From Bacteroidota bacterium (GTDB lineage: Bacteria; Bacteroidota; Bacteroidia; Bacteroidales; UBA10428): a stretch of DNA of 64,000 bases. Positions 1 through 7,529 of the stretch are shown in pieces. Both the position numbers and the translations under genes were made by a program. Positions within the stretch are counted from its first letter, which is position 1. Each line of letters begins with the position of its first letter. The notes below the pieces were generated by a model. That model made no database searches. It worked only from the letters and a program-made list of their open reading frames with translations, and was not told where the DNA came from. The stretch is from positions 1,302,001 to 1,366,000 of the forward strand of contig CP065006.1 in the NCBI GenBank assembly GCA_016699695.1, read 5' to 3'.

Positions 1-852
1 AACAACCAGCCAGCGTACATCATCATGGGGTACTCCATACTCACCAATAAATCCCTTCAGATTATTGGCCTCGAGCCATTCGACAAAGGGTTTTACACGG
101 TCAATGCCAATGGTGGCATAAGCACCTTCTTCGGTATAACTGCCATGGTATTTACCCGAATAGTCTTTGTCGAAATAAATATGGGCTTCGAACACTATTT
201 TATTCGAGGGGTCTTTGAGGTACTTTAAGTTATTGCTGTGTTCCTTCCACCAGCGGGCAGAACTGAAATTATCGCCGGGTATGAGTATCACCGTTGTTTT
301 ATCTACTGTTCGAATGGCATCGATGGTCTTTTGTGCAATAGCTGACCAGGGGTGTTCTTTCAGCATTTCGTAGGGCTCGTTCATTATTCCATAAGCCCAA
401 ATGTTTTGATACGAAGAAAAAACAGTGGCAAGTTTCTTCCACACATCGGTATAAGCGGCAACTGGTAAAGAAGAAGAACCAATAAGAAAGCTGGTGCCAT
501 TAATTTTTCTGCGACCATAATTGTGCATGTCGGGTATCACCAACATGTTGCGCTTGTCTGCCTCCCGTATAAATTCTTCCATGCGATTTAACTCAGTAGG
601 GTCGAGTTGGCCATACAATTCGGGTTGAATACGCTCCCATTTAAATGGCAGCCGTATGAGCCTGAAACCCTTCGACTGGTAATAATCGAGCTGTTTTTCC
701 GAGGGGTAGATATAATCTTTCCCGTAAACACCTGGTTGATTTGAACTAAACTCTGCACCGGCCAGGTTAATGCCATAAAAAAGCGTGTCGGTTTGCGCCT
801 GCACAGTGAATGTGATGCAGGCTAACAAAGCAAGGATGAAATTAGGTCTCAT
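1..852 (-). CDS. Glycoside hydrolase family 5 (cellulase-like) protein, C-terminus cut by window edge
   Basis: The reading frame is open from the ATG at 852 to the window edge: 284 codons with no stop. Residues 1-20 form a signal peptide ending VQAQ, so the product is exported. The GH5 layout is visible: RLPFKWER near 68-74, DMHNY at 108-112, the acid/base glutamate in MNEP (E159), HIYFD at 224-228, and the nucleophile in GEYG (E271). Family knowledge says retaining hydrolysis of beta-linked glucans or mannans; the exact substrate cannot be read from this part. The remaining C-terminus, which may carry a sorting or binding domain, lies outside the window. The call to GH5 is firm, the subfamily is not. 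Confidence 0.9.
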   Translation of the reverse strand, partial: MRPNFILALLACITFTVQAQTDTLFYGINLAGAEFSSNQPGVYGKDYIYPSEKQLDYYQSKGFRLIRLPFKWERIQPELYGQLDPTELNRMEEFIREADKRNMLVIPDMHNYGRRKINGTSFLIGSSSLPVAAYTDVWKKLATVFSSYQNIWAYGIMNEPYEMLKEHPWSAIAQKTIDAIRTVDKTTVILIPGDNFSSARWWKEHSNNLKYLKDPSNKIVFEAHIYFDKDYSGKYHGSYTEEGAYATIGIDRVKPFVEWLEANNLKGFIGEYGVPHDDVRWLVV

Positions 853-894
853 TGAAAATCTTATTTCAGGTATTAAAGCTAATAATTTTGCGGA

Positions 895-1166
895 ATCCAT
901 TACCCACTATGCCTTCGCACTGTTCAACTGACCAAATACCAGTGCCTGCACTTTTTCCATCACTTCTTTGTAGCTTAGGTTCTCAGGGTTCACCGTTGGC
1001 AAGAAACTTACTTTTACTTTTCGAAACAAGCGCGGAAAGCTTTTGCCGGCAGGCAGTGCGTCGTAGGACCCGCTAATGGCTACCGGAATTACCGGCACCT
1101 TCAGTTCGCAGGCCAGTATTGCAAATGTCTGTTTAAAATCTCCCATCTGACCATCGCTGGTGCGGG
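895..1166. repeat. Direct repeat, left copy (3' end of fusion gene)
   Basis: Matches 1943-2214 without gaps at a constant offset of 1048 bp. The part from 914 is about 98% identical; 895-913, beyond the stop codon, is weaker but still shows ATCCAT, CTA and GC in register. The two copies flank the MntA/HepT module. Confidence 0.93.
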
Positions 1167-1167
1167 G
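907..1167 (-). pseudogene. Orphan 3'-end copy of the acyltransferase fusion gene
   Basis: This segment encodes the last ~85 residues of the fusion protein at 1955-4426, from SDGQMGDFKQ to a terminal QLNSAKA and a stop. It has no LPLAT active-site part, since homology stops at 1166 just before the FPEGTR motif. A 10-bp deletion between two CGGG repeats and unrelated sequence follow. It cannot make an acyltransferase. Within 914-1166 it differs from the intact copy at five positions, all silent. It is best read as the displaced old 3' end of the neighbouring gene. Confidence 0.88.
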
Positions 1168-1234
1168 AAAAAACCATAAAAACCGCATTGACCAAAACCT
1201 TGAGATGTTTTGCGTATTGGGCACAGGCCTATTT

Positions 1235-1573
1235 TTACTTTTCATTGAGATATTCCTCAATCTCCTTTTTTAGATTCAGCAAATGATTTGAAACAATACC
1301 CCAAATCACCACGTCATCTACTTTGTCATAACCATGAATCACCCAATTCCTCGTATCTACAATCTGTCTCGCATTGGTAAAATTGAATTCCGGGTCAATC
1401 TTTAGAATACGATTGGTTGCCTCTCCAATTATTTCTATTTCTCGTTCAATTCCTCTTCGTAAAAGCTTATTCTTTTGGTATTCAATAAAATTCCTTTCAC
1501 TACCTAAGTATTCAAAAATTGAATCAATTGAAGTGTTTATGTCGAAAAGATACTTTTTAATCTCACGCTTCAT
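1235..1573 (-). CDS. hepT: HepT-like ribonuclease toxin (HEPN domain, DUF86)
   Basis: A 112-residue all-helical HEPN protein. The hallmark RX4HXY motif is present as RNWVIHGY: Arg and His form the RNase site, and the Tyr is the residue that MntA-type antitoxins modify with AMP in characterised systems. The gene follows mntA on the same strand and overlaps it by 11 bp, so the two are co-translated. In family terms it cleaves RNA (tRNA in studied cases) when not modified. The pair lies between direct repeats of the neighbouring gene's 3' end, which marks it as an acquired module. Function as a toxin-antitoxin pair, possibly for phage defence, is inferred from family and organisation. Confidence 0.93.
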   Translation of the reverse strand: MKREIKKYLFDINTSIDSIFEYLGSERNFIEYQKNKLLRRGIEREIEIIGEATNRILKIDPEFNFTNARQIVDTRNWVIHGYDKVDDVVIWGIVSNHLLNLKKEIEEYLNEK

Positions 1574-1871
1574 AAATCAATTCTTTTGTTTCGTTGATAC
1601 TTTCTATGAAATATGGATTTGATAAAGTTCTTTCAGTAACGATATCTATTTCCCGATTAAAAAGCTCTCTCAATTTATAATGAAGTGAAAAATAGTTATT
1701 TGTATATTCTTCAACGCTCAGATTATCTGCAAATGAAATTAAAAAATCCATATCACTTTTCTCATTGAACTTATCCGATACAACAGAACCAAAGGCATAA
1801 AGTCTTTTTATTTTTAGAGTCTGACATATACTCTTTAAATCTTCTTTCCGCTTTTCAATTATTAGTTGCAT
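1563..1871 (-). CDS. mntA: MntA-like minimal nucleotidyltransferase antitoxin
   Basis: A 102-residue minimal nucleotidyltransferase. The GSX10DXD signature is exact: GSVVSDKFNEKSDMD, with the second metal-binding region in REIDIV. In known HEPN/MNT systems this enzyme transfers AMP to the Tyr of the HepT RX4HXY motif and so neutralises it. It is the first gene of the pair; its end overlaps hepT by 11 bp. A -7 box TAAATTTG lies at 1885-1892 on the same strand, only about 13 bases before the ATG, so the transcript would have a very short leader. Confidence 0.93.
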   Translation of the reverse strand: MQLIIEKRKEDLKSICQTLKIKRLYAFGSVVSDKFNEKSDMDFLISFADNLSVEEYTNNYFSLHYKLRELFNREIDIVTERTLSNPYFIESINETKELIYEA

Positions 1872-1884
1872 TGTATTTTTTCTT

Positions 1885-1892
1885 CAAATTTA
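1885..1892 (-). promoter_or_regulatory. Bacteroidota -7 box upstream of mntA
   Basis: TAAATTTG on the minus strand matches TAnnTTTG exactly and ends 13 bases before the mntA ATG. No clear TTG is seen at the -33 distance. Confidence 0.45.
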
Positions 1893-1942
1893 ATGATTTC
1901 TTGTCAGTCTATTTCTTGTAAGCTTGTGCCCAACTCATCAAT

Positions 1943-2214
1943 ATCCATCAACTTCTACGCATTCGCACTGTTCAACTGACCAAATACAAGTGCCTGCACT
2001 TTTTCCATCACTTCTTTGTAGCTTAGGTTTTCAGGGTTCACCGTTGGCAAGAAGCTTACTTTTACCTTTCGAAACAAGCGCGGAAAGCTTTTGCCGGCAG
2101 GCAGTGCGTCGTAGGACCCGCTAATGGCTACCGGAATTACCGGCACCTTCAGTTCGCAGGCGAGTATTGCAAATGTCTGTTTAAAATCTCCCATCTGACC
2201 ATCGCTGGTGCGGG
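1943..2214. repeat. Direct repeat, right copy (3' end of intact fusion gene)
   Basis: Partner of 895-1166. This copy is continuous with the full-length gene 1955-4426 and supplies its present C-terminus. Confidence 0.93.
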
Positions 2215-4426
2215 TACCTTCGGGGAAAATAATCAGCTTTTTATTGGTGCGCAGCACTTCGGCCATTTTTTGCAGCGAAAGTTTAAGGTCTTTATTGATG
2301 TCCATAAGTATTACATTGTTCTTACGTGCCATAAACCTTCTAAAAGCCGACTTCCAGTGCTTCTCTTTGGCATAAAAATAGGTTTCGCGCATCACTTTGC
2401 GCTGAATAGCCGATGCTACCACAAATCCATCGAGAAAACTCTGGTGGTTCGGTGCAATGATGCAAGGTCCTTCGGGAATATTCTCAAGCCCTTTCACACG
2501 AAGCCTTAAAAAAGATTTGACAAGAAAACGGTATGTCCAGTTGGTAAAGTTGAAGGATATGCCCGCTTTTGGCACTTTAAAGTGAATTTTTTCTTTAAGA
2601 ATATGTGTCCAATTCACTATCTCGTGCTTATGCCGGGTTTTATATGCCCTGATGTGATCTGCCAGGTCACGCACCCGTTCGTATTTTGCAAGACTTTCTT
2701 CCGGTAAATTCAAACCAAAAGTGTTTTCGAGGTAAACTATCAGGGTGATGCGCGAAAGTGAATCAAGGGAAAGGTCGTCTGCCAACCGGTCGTCGGGATA
2801 GACTTCCTGTCCGATTTGTTGTGCGATAAAATCGATGATGGCTTGCAGTTCCGGCGAATCGACAGCCTCGTGAGAGCGCTTTTCCGTTTTTACACTGTCA
2901 GATATATAGCCGTCAAGTTTAAACCGTTGAATCTTTCCCAGGCGTGTTTTAGGTAGCTCCTCCTGCATCACCAAAAGGCGTGCAATGTGCTTAGATTGGG
3001 CAGCCCGTGCATTGTATGGCTTGAGTACTTCTCTTTTCAAAAACTCTTTCTCGTCTTCTATTCCATCTCGTCTCATCGCGGCTGAATCGGGCACTATTAC
3101 CAGACACAGGTTTTCTTTCTGAAGGCAAACGGCAGCTTCTTTTACGTAGGGGGAAGAATTTTCTATTTTGGCTTCTATTTCAGCAGGATTAATGTTTTTG
3201 CCGTTCGACAACACAATAATTTCCTTCTTTCGTCCGGTTATGAATAGTCTTCCATCTTCCTCGAGTCGACCAAGGTCTCCGGTGTAAAGCCATCCGTCTC
3301 TTAAAATATCATTAGTTTCACCTTCGCGCTCGTAATAACCCTGCATTACGTTCGGGCCTGAATAGACGATTTCGCCATCACGTATCTCAATTTTGCCTCC
3401 AGGCAGGACTTCTCCGGCGCTGCCGGGTTTAAATCTTTTTATTCTGGTAAAGGTGATCATAGGCGCGGCCTCTGTCATGCCATAACCCTCGAGTATCTCA
3501 AAGCCCAGGGCGTGGTAATCGATGGCTACTTCAGGGTCGAGGGCAGCACCTCCGGCAACCATAACGCGCAGCGATCCTCCGAATTTCTGGTGAACAGCCT
3601 TGAATATTTTTCTTGAAAATGCTTTCGACTTAAGTTTTTTTGCCAGGCTGAAAAGTACCCGGGCAGCTCCACTTTGATTGATTTTGTCGACAATGCCTTT
3701 GCGAATGAGGTTATACAAACGTGGTACGCCGATAATGACGGTAACCTTATGCTTCTGCAGGGTTTTGATAATGTCGTCGGCATTGAGCGAAGGGCAGAAA
3801 GCCACGGTTGCCCCTGAGTAAAAAGGTATAATCATGGTACCCAGCAAAGGAAAAACATGGTGCAAAGGAAGTAACATCATGTAACGGTCGGTGGGCCGCA
3901 ATACATCTACCTTGGTGGTAACGCCTTCGATGTTGGCAATAAGGTTCTGGAACGAAAGCATCACCCCTTTGGGGCTTCCCGTAGTACCACTGGTATAAAT
4001 TATTACTGCAGTTTTATTCACGTCAGTTTGGCTCGTTGAAATGGTCGGGTTGGTTTCGCCAGAAAAGGTTTCTCTGCCGAAAACGATCACTTCGGGCGAA
4101 TATTTAACTTGTTCAAGGCTTTCGTCAAACACCTTCTGGCGATCCGGTGAAACAAATACCACAGCTGGTTGACAATCGTTGAGGATAAAACTCACATCGT
4201 CGATACCTGCAAGGTAATCAATGGGCACGGGTACATTGCCAGTTTGCCAGCAGGCATAAAAAGCCAGAACCCACTCCAGCCGGTTTTCTGAAAAAATGGC
4301 AATGCGGTTGTTCGTTTTACTTCCAAAAAGCGCAGCATAATGCGCAATGCGGGTTTTCAAATCCAGGTAAGTAAGCACTTCGTCGTGAATCAGAAACGCT
4401 TGCTTATTGTCTTTTCCATTAATCAT
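1955..4426 (-). CDS. Acyl-activating enzyme / acyl carrier / 1-acylglycerol-3-phosphate acyltransferase fusion
   Basis: An 823-residue three-domain protein. Residues 1 to about 510 are an AMP-forming acyl-CoA/ACP synthetase with the ATP loop YTSGTTGSPKG (144-154), the motif GYGMTEA, and TGDLGRLEEDG. A short acyl-carrier domain follows at about 540-620 with the phosphopantetheine Ser in LSLDSL. The C-terminal part, about 640-823, is a PlsC-type acyltransferase with NHQSFLD (HX4D) and FPEGTR. The order suggests a self-contained route: activate a free fatty acid, load it on the built-in carrier, and transfer it to a lysophospholipid, as in Aas-type salvage. The 3' end is duplicated downstream around a toxin-antitoxin module, but this copy is complete. 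Confidence 0.9.
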   Translation of the reverse strand: MINGKDNKQAFLIHDEVLTYLDLKTRIAHYAALFGSKTNNRIAIFSENRLEWVLAFYACWQTGNVPVPIDYLAGIDDVSFILNDCQPAVVFVSPDRQKVFDESLEQVKYSPEVIVFGRETFSGETNPTISTSQTDVNKTAVIIYTSGTTGSPKGVMLSFQNLIANIEGVTTKVDVLRPTDRYMMLLPLHHVFPLLGTMIIPFYSGATVAFCPSLNADDIIKTLQKHKVTVIIGVPRLYNLIRKGIVDKINQSGAARVLFSLAKKLKSKAFSRKIFKAVHQKFGGSLRVMVAGGAALDPEVAIDYHALGFEILEGYGMTEAAPMITFTRIKRFKPGSAGEVLPGGKIEIRDGEIVYSGPNVMQGYYEREGETNDILRDGWLYTGDLGRLEEDGRLFITGRKKEIIVLSNGKNINPAEIEAKIENSSPYVKEAAVCLQKENLCLVIVPDSAAMRRDGIEDEKEFLKREVLKPYNARAAQSKHIARLLVMQEELPKTRLGKIQRFKLDGYISDSVKTEKRSHEAVDSPELQAIIDFIAQQIGQEVYPDDRLADDLSLDSLSRITLIVYLENTFGLNLPEESLAKYERVRDLADHIRAYKTRHKHEIVNWTHILKEKIHFKVPKAGISFNFTNWTYRFLVKSFLRLRVKGLENIPEGPCIIAPNHQSFLDGFVVASAIQRKVMRETYFYAKEKHWKSAFRRFMARKNNVILMDINKDLKLSLQKMAEVLRTNKKLIIFPEGTRTSDGQMGDFKQTFAILACELKVPVIPVAISGSYDALPAGKSFPRLFRKVKVSFLPTVNPENLSYKEVMEKVQALVFGQLNSANA

Positions 4427-4688
4427 TCGATATAGTTATAAAGATAAAAGATGTAAAATTGATTGGAATAATACGCAGTTTTAAAAAGAAAATGTAAGTG
4501 TATCGAAATTCGTAGGGTGTTTTCTTAATGTAGGTGTTCATTATGCTTGATCAGATAAACAAAGGTAGGACCAAAAAGTTATAACCCGCGTTTTACCTTC
4601 AGTATTTTATTTTTTGCCGACTACCTGAGGGTGTTTACAGAAAATCACGCTGCCACTATAAAAGTATGAATGAATTTAGCGATAAAAA

Positions 4689-5249
4689 ATGAAAGAATCA
4701 AACCACACATGTCCAGTTTGGATAGGAAGGCTCATGATAAGCCCACTCCGCAAATTTTATCATCGACCTGAAAATATTTTAAGCGAATATATTTTGCCAG
4801 GATCTTCCATACTCGAAATTGGCCCGGGTATGGGGTTTTTCAGCATCCCCATGGCGTGCATGACAGGTATGGGAGGAAAAGTCTATTGTGTAGATATTCA
4901 GCAAGGAATGTTAGAAGTATTAAACCACCGCGCGGAAAAGGCCGGCCTAAACACTATTGTGCAAACCATACAGTCAACCCCGGATAGCTTTTCCATTGAA
5001 CAATTAAAGGAAAAAATTGACTTTTGCCTTTTGTTTGCTGTAGTGCACGAAATTCCTCAGCAGGCTTTGATTTTTGGGGAGGTTTACCGGGCACTCAAAC
5101 CAGGCGGCAAAGTTTTTCTGGCCGAACCCCGGGGCCATGTAAAGGAAAAAGAGTGGAATAACAGTCTGGAACTGGCTATTGCCTGTGGTTTTTCGGTGAC
5201 AACAACCAGGCAGGTAAAGGGTAGTTATGCCTGCGTATTGATGAAATAG
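4689..5249 (+). CDS. Class I SAM-dependent methyltransferase
   Basis: A 186-residue single-domain enzyme. The SAM-binding motif I reads LEIGPGMGFFS, followed by the acidic ribose-binding residue in VYCVDIQ and the later strand GGKVFLAEP. The early residues (YHRPENIL) and this layout fit small ubiE-like methyltransferases of anaerobic Bacteroidota. No membrane segment or signal peptide is seen. It stands alone, convergent with the next gene across a palindromic terminator. The methyl acceptor cannot be deduced. Confidence 0.88.
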   Translation: MKESNHTCPVWIGRLMISPLRKFYHRPENILSEYILPGSSILEIGPGMGFFSIPMACMTGMGGKVYCVDIQQGMLEVLNHRAEKAGLNTIVQTIQSTPDSFSIEQLKEKIDFCLLFAVVHEIPQQALIFGEVYRALKPGGKVFLAEPRGHVKEKEWNNSLELAIACGFSVTTTRQVKGSYACVLMK

Positions 5250-5266
5250 TTTTCTGAAAATTAAAA

Positions 5267-5294
5267 AAGCGGACCGATAGCTATCAGTCCGCTT
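5267..5294. terminator. Bidirectional terminator hairpin
   Basis: A nearly perfect 28-bp palindrome: AAGCGGAC and GTCCGCTT arms with GATAG/CTATC pairing inside. It has A-run and T-rich flanks and lies between two convergent genes. Confidence 0.85.
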
Positions 5295-5314
5295 CATTTT
5301 ATTGCTTTGTGGCG

Positions 5315-5647
5315 TTATTTTCCGGCAGCGCCTTTGTACGTTGCATCGCCAAGTCCCAGGATGGGATAAAAAATAATAGGCAATAAAAGCAGTCCGATTG
5401 TATAACCTACTGTTTTGCCAAAGCTTAACGACAATAGATTGGTCATCCAAATGCCAAAAACTATGTTTACACCGGGGATAAGCATCAATAACAACCACCA
5501 CCATGGTTTTCCTACTATTTCAAGCAAAACAAGTATGTTGTAGATTGGAATAATACATGCCCATCCGGGTTTGCCGGCTTTTTCAAATATTTTCCATAAA
5601 GACACAATCATTAAAACAAGAAATGCCAGGTAAATAATTGATTTCAT
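5315..5647 (-). CDS. Small integral membrane protein, DUF5684-like
   Basis: A 110-residue protein with four hydrophobic segments (about 2-20, 28-45, 47-65, 78-97). The pattern KAGKPGWACIIPIYN followed by a KPWWW segment is typical of the DUF5684 / signal-peptidase-like membrane family, in which the 'P-x-YN' loop joins helices 1 and 2. Catalytic Ser/Lys residues of signal peptidase are not present. It ends in GLGDATYKG. The role is unknown. Confidence 0.78.
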   Translation of the reverse strand: MKSIIYLAFLVLMIVSLWKIFEKAGKPGWACIIPIYNILVLLEIVGKPWWWLLLMLIPGVNIVFGIWMTNLLSLSFGKTVGYTIGLLLLPIIFYPILGLGDATYKGAAGK

Positions 5648-5836
5648 AACGATTAAAGATTTTAGTTTTCCTACTCTTAAAGATTTTCGGCTACTCTTTT
5701 AATATGAGCAAGGTATGCTTGCCTTCACAAGTTAAAAAAATTCTTTCACCCAGCCAATTATAAAACCTTTTCTAAGGGACTTCTGTATGCGAAGAAAACC
5801 TTTCCCGCACTAAAAGATGATGGAAGAAAAAACAGT

Positions 5837-6247
5837 TTATTTGCCCCTTTCCACCAATTTCACCTGGTATTTTTCTTCGAAAAAGCGAAAGTAATGGTAT
5901 AACTGGTATTCCAGTTCAATTCCATAATCGGTATTGTAATCGTAATTGATTTCTTCCTGATACAGTTGCTGGTCGGGACCCAACAGAAAACGTTTGTTCC
6001 ATTCCATAGCATACAGCCTGTTCCAGTTTTTGTAGTAACTCACACTGTAATGTTCCATCATAGGCTGTCTCAGCAGGTAGTTTTCATAGCCAAGTTCAAA
6101 CACTACCAGTTTATAAGTAGTCGAATCGCCGGCAAGGGTGTCGGCAAGCAATTCGGTTGAGGCATTTTCGATTTTTTCCTGTGCCAGAATAAAGGAAGGA
6201 ATGAGCGAGATACAGATTAGCACCAATAAATACTTTTTCATAGCCAT
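5837..6247 (-). CDS. Secreted DUF6146-like protein
   Basis: A 136-residue protein with a signal peptide (MKKYLLVLICISL... ending FILAQ). The mature part is rich in Tyr/Trp/Asn with an NWNRLYAMEWN stretch and NYDYNTDYG near the end, as in DUF6146 proteins of Bacteroidota. The first codons read MAMKK; the second Met is an equally good start. Function unknown; probably periplasmic. Single gene, no operon partner. Confidence 0.72.
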   Translation of the reverse strand: MAMKKYLLVLICISLIPSFILAQEKIENASTELLADTLAGDSTTYKLVVFELGYENYLLRQPMMEHYSVSYYKNWNRLYAMEWNKRFLLGPDQQLYQEEINYDYNTDYGIELEYQLYHYFRFFEEKYQVKLVERGK

Positions 6248-6638
6248 AGAGGTTGTTGTTTGTACCTTAAAACTCTACCGTAAATTTCGTCAATTTTAAA
6301 GCCAAATGCCAGATATATTCTTAAAAATAAACCGAAAGGATACTTGACAAAAAGCCGCTTGTCCTTTCCGAATTGTTATTCGAAGAGTTTCCAGGCCCTA
6401 ATATCCTTTTCGTTTGCACTACAAAAAAGCCTTGTGTATTTTTATTTCGATTTATAATGGTGATAGGGTAAAAATCTAAATTTATTTCATTTTGTTAGGG
6501 CTCGTAAGCAATGAAAAGGTGAGTGGGTCAATGCCCTTTGCCTGAGCGAAAAAAAGGCGCTATCCATCGGGACAGGCACCTTTTTTTCGTATCATTGCCC
6601 TGTTCATCCAGAATCAATTGACAAAATCTTGAATAGTC
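6248..6638. other. Intergenic region, 391 bp, with one strong inverted repeat
   Basis: No coding region is credible here. It is the divergent promoter region of the gene at 5837-6247 and the kinase at 6639. The only clear structure is the 11-bp inverted repeat at 6547-6589. Confidence 0.6.
6547..6589. promoter_or_regulatory. Perfect 11-bp inverted repeat in the leader of the sugar-kinase operon
   Basis: Arms CGAAAAAAAGG (6547-6557) and CCTTTTTTTCG (6579-6589) enclose a 21-base GC-rich loop. It ends 49 bases before the kinase ATG. It could be a terminator/attenuator in the leader or the terminator of an older upstream transcript. Confidence 0.5.
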
Positions 6639-7529
6639 ATGCCAAAGAAAGTATTCATTCTGTCCGGTGCTTCGTTCGACACCATTGTGTATTTGCCTGA
6701 GTTTCCGCAAGCCATTCCACAAACCATTCACCAATCGGTTTTCACCGAGGGGCCAGGCTCCACCGGAGTAGGAAAAGCTGCCAATTTATGCCGCCTGGGG
6801 TTCGACACCATGCTCCAATTACTTATAGGCAATGACTGGCATGGGCAACAAATTCAGGATTACCTCGGTACCAAAGAAATTAAGCTTTTTATCGATACCG
6901 ACCCGGCTGGAACCGAACGGCATGTGAACCTCATGAACAGTCGCGGCGAACGGATTTCGATCTTTATTACCAGTGCCTCATCCATGCCCCCTATTGACTA
7001 TGCCAAATACGAACAAGAGATAATTCAGTCCGATACCATTGTGCTGAATATTGCCGATTACGCCCGCCACTTTATTCCCCTGCTCAGAAAACACAAAAAG
7101 GAAGTGTGGACCGATTTGCACGACTATACCGACGAAAATCCCTACCACGAAGACTTCATCAATGCTTCAGACTTTATCTTTCTAAGCTCCGACAACCTCA
7201 CAGATTACCGTAACACCATGCAAAAATTAATGGCGCGAGGAAAAAAACTGGTCGTTTGCACCCACGGCAAAAAGGGAGCCACCGCTCTGAGCAGCGACGG
7301 CAAATGGATTGATATGCCCGTTATTGAAAGTTTCGACGTAAAAGATACCAACGGAGCAGGCGATGCTTTTTTCAGCGGCTTTTTGTATGCACATAAAAAG
7401 GGGCTAAGTGTGAAAGAATGCCTGCTTTACGGACATATTCTGGGTGGTATGTGTGTGAATTCAGAAAAAATTGCTGCCGATAACCTGAGTATACAAGAAG
7501 TTGAAAAGCATTTTAGAAATCTGGCATGA
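6639..7529 (+). CDS. PfkB-family carbohydrate kinase
   Basis: A 296-residue ribokinase-type kinase. The N-terminal substrate-side motif is GPGSTGVGKAANLCRLG, and the C-terminal catalytic motif is DTNGAGDAFFSGFLYA, with Asp as the catalytic base and the GAGD anion hole. ATP-dependent phosphorylation of a sugar or nucleoside hydroxyl is expected; the substrate is not decided by sequence. Its stop overlaps the start of the downstream sensor kinase by 4 bp (ATGA), so kinase, sensor and regulator form one translationally coupled operon. This makes a sugar-responsive circuit plausible. Confidence 0.92.
   Translation: MPKKVFILSGASFDTIVYLPEFPQAIPQTIHQSVFTEGPGSTGVGKAANLCRLGFDTMLQLLIGNDWHGQQIQDYLGTKEIKLFIDTDPAGTERHVNLMNSRGERISIFITSASSMPPIDYAKYEQEIIQSDTIVLNIADYARHFIPLLRKHKKEVWTDLHDYTDENPYHEDFINASDFIFLSSDNLTDYRNTMQKLMARGKKLVVCTHGKKGATALSSDGKWIDMPVIESFDVKDTNGAGDAFFSGFLYAHKKGLSVKECLLYGHILGGMCVNSEKIAADNLSIQEVEKHFRNLA

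Noticed and set aside
907..1260. A 117-codon open frame starting MRNISMKSKN that could be called an acyltransferase gene
   Set aside because: Its C-terminal 85 codons are a copy of the neighbouring gene's 3' end and the N-terminal part is read-in from unrelated sequence; no active-site motif.
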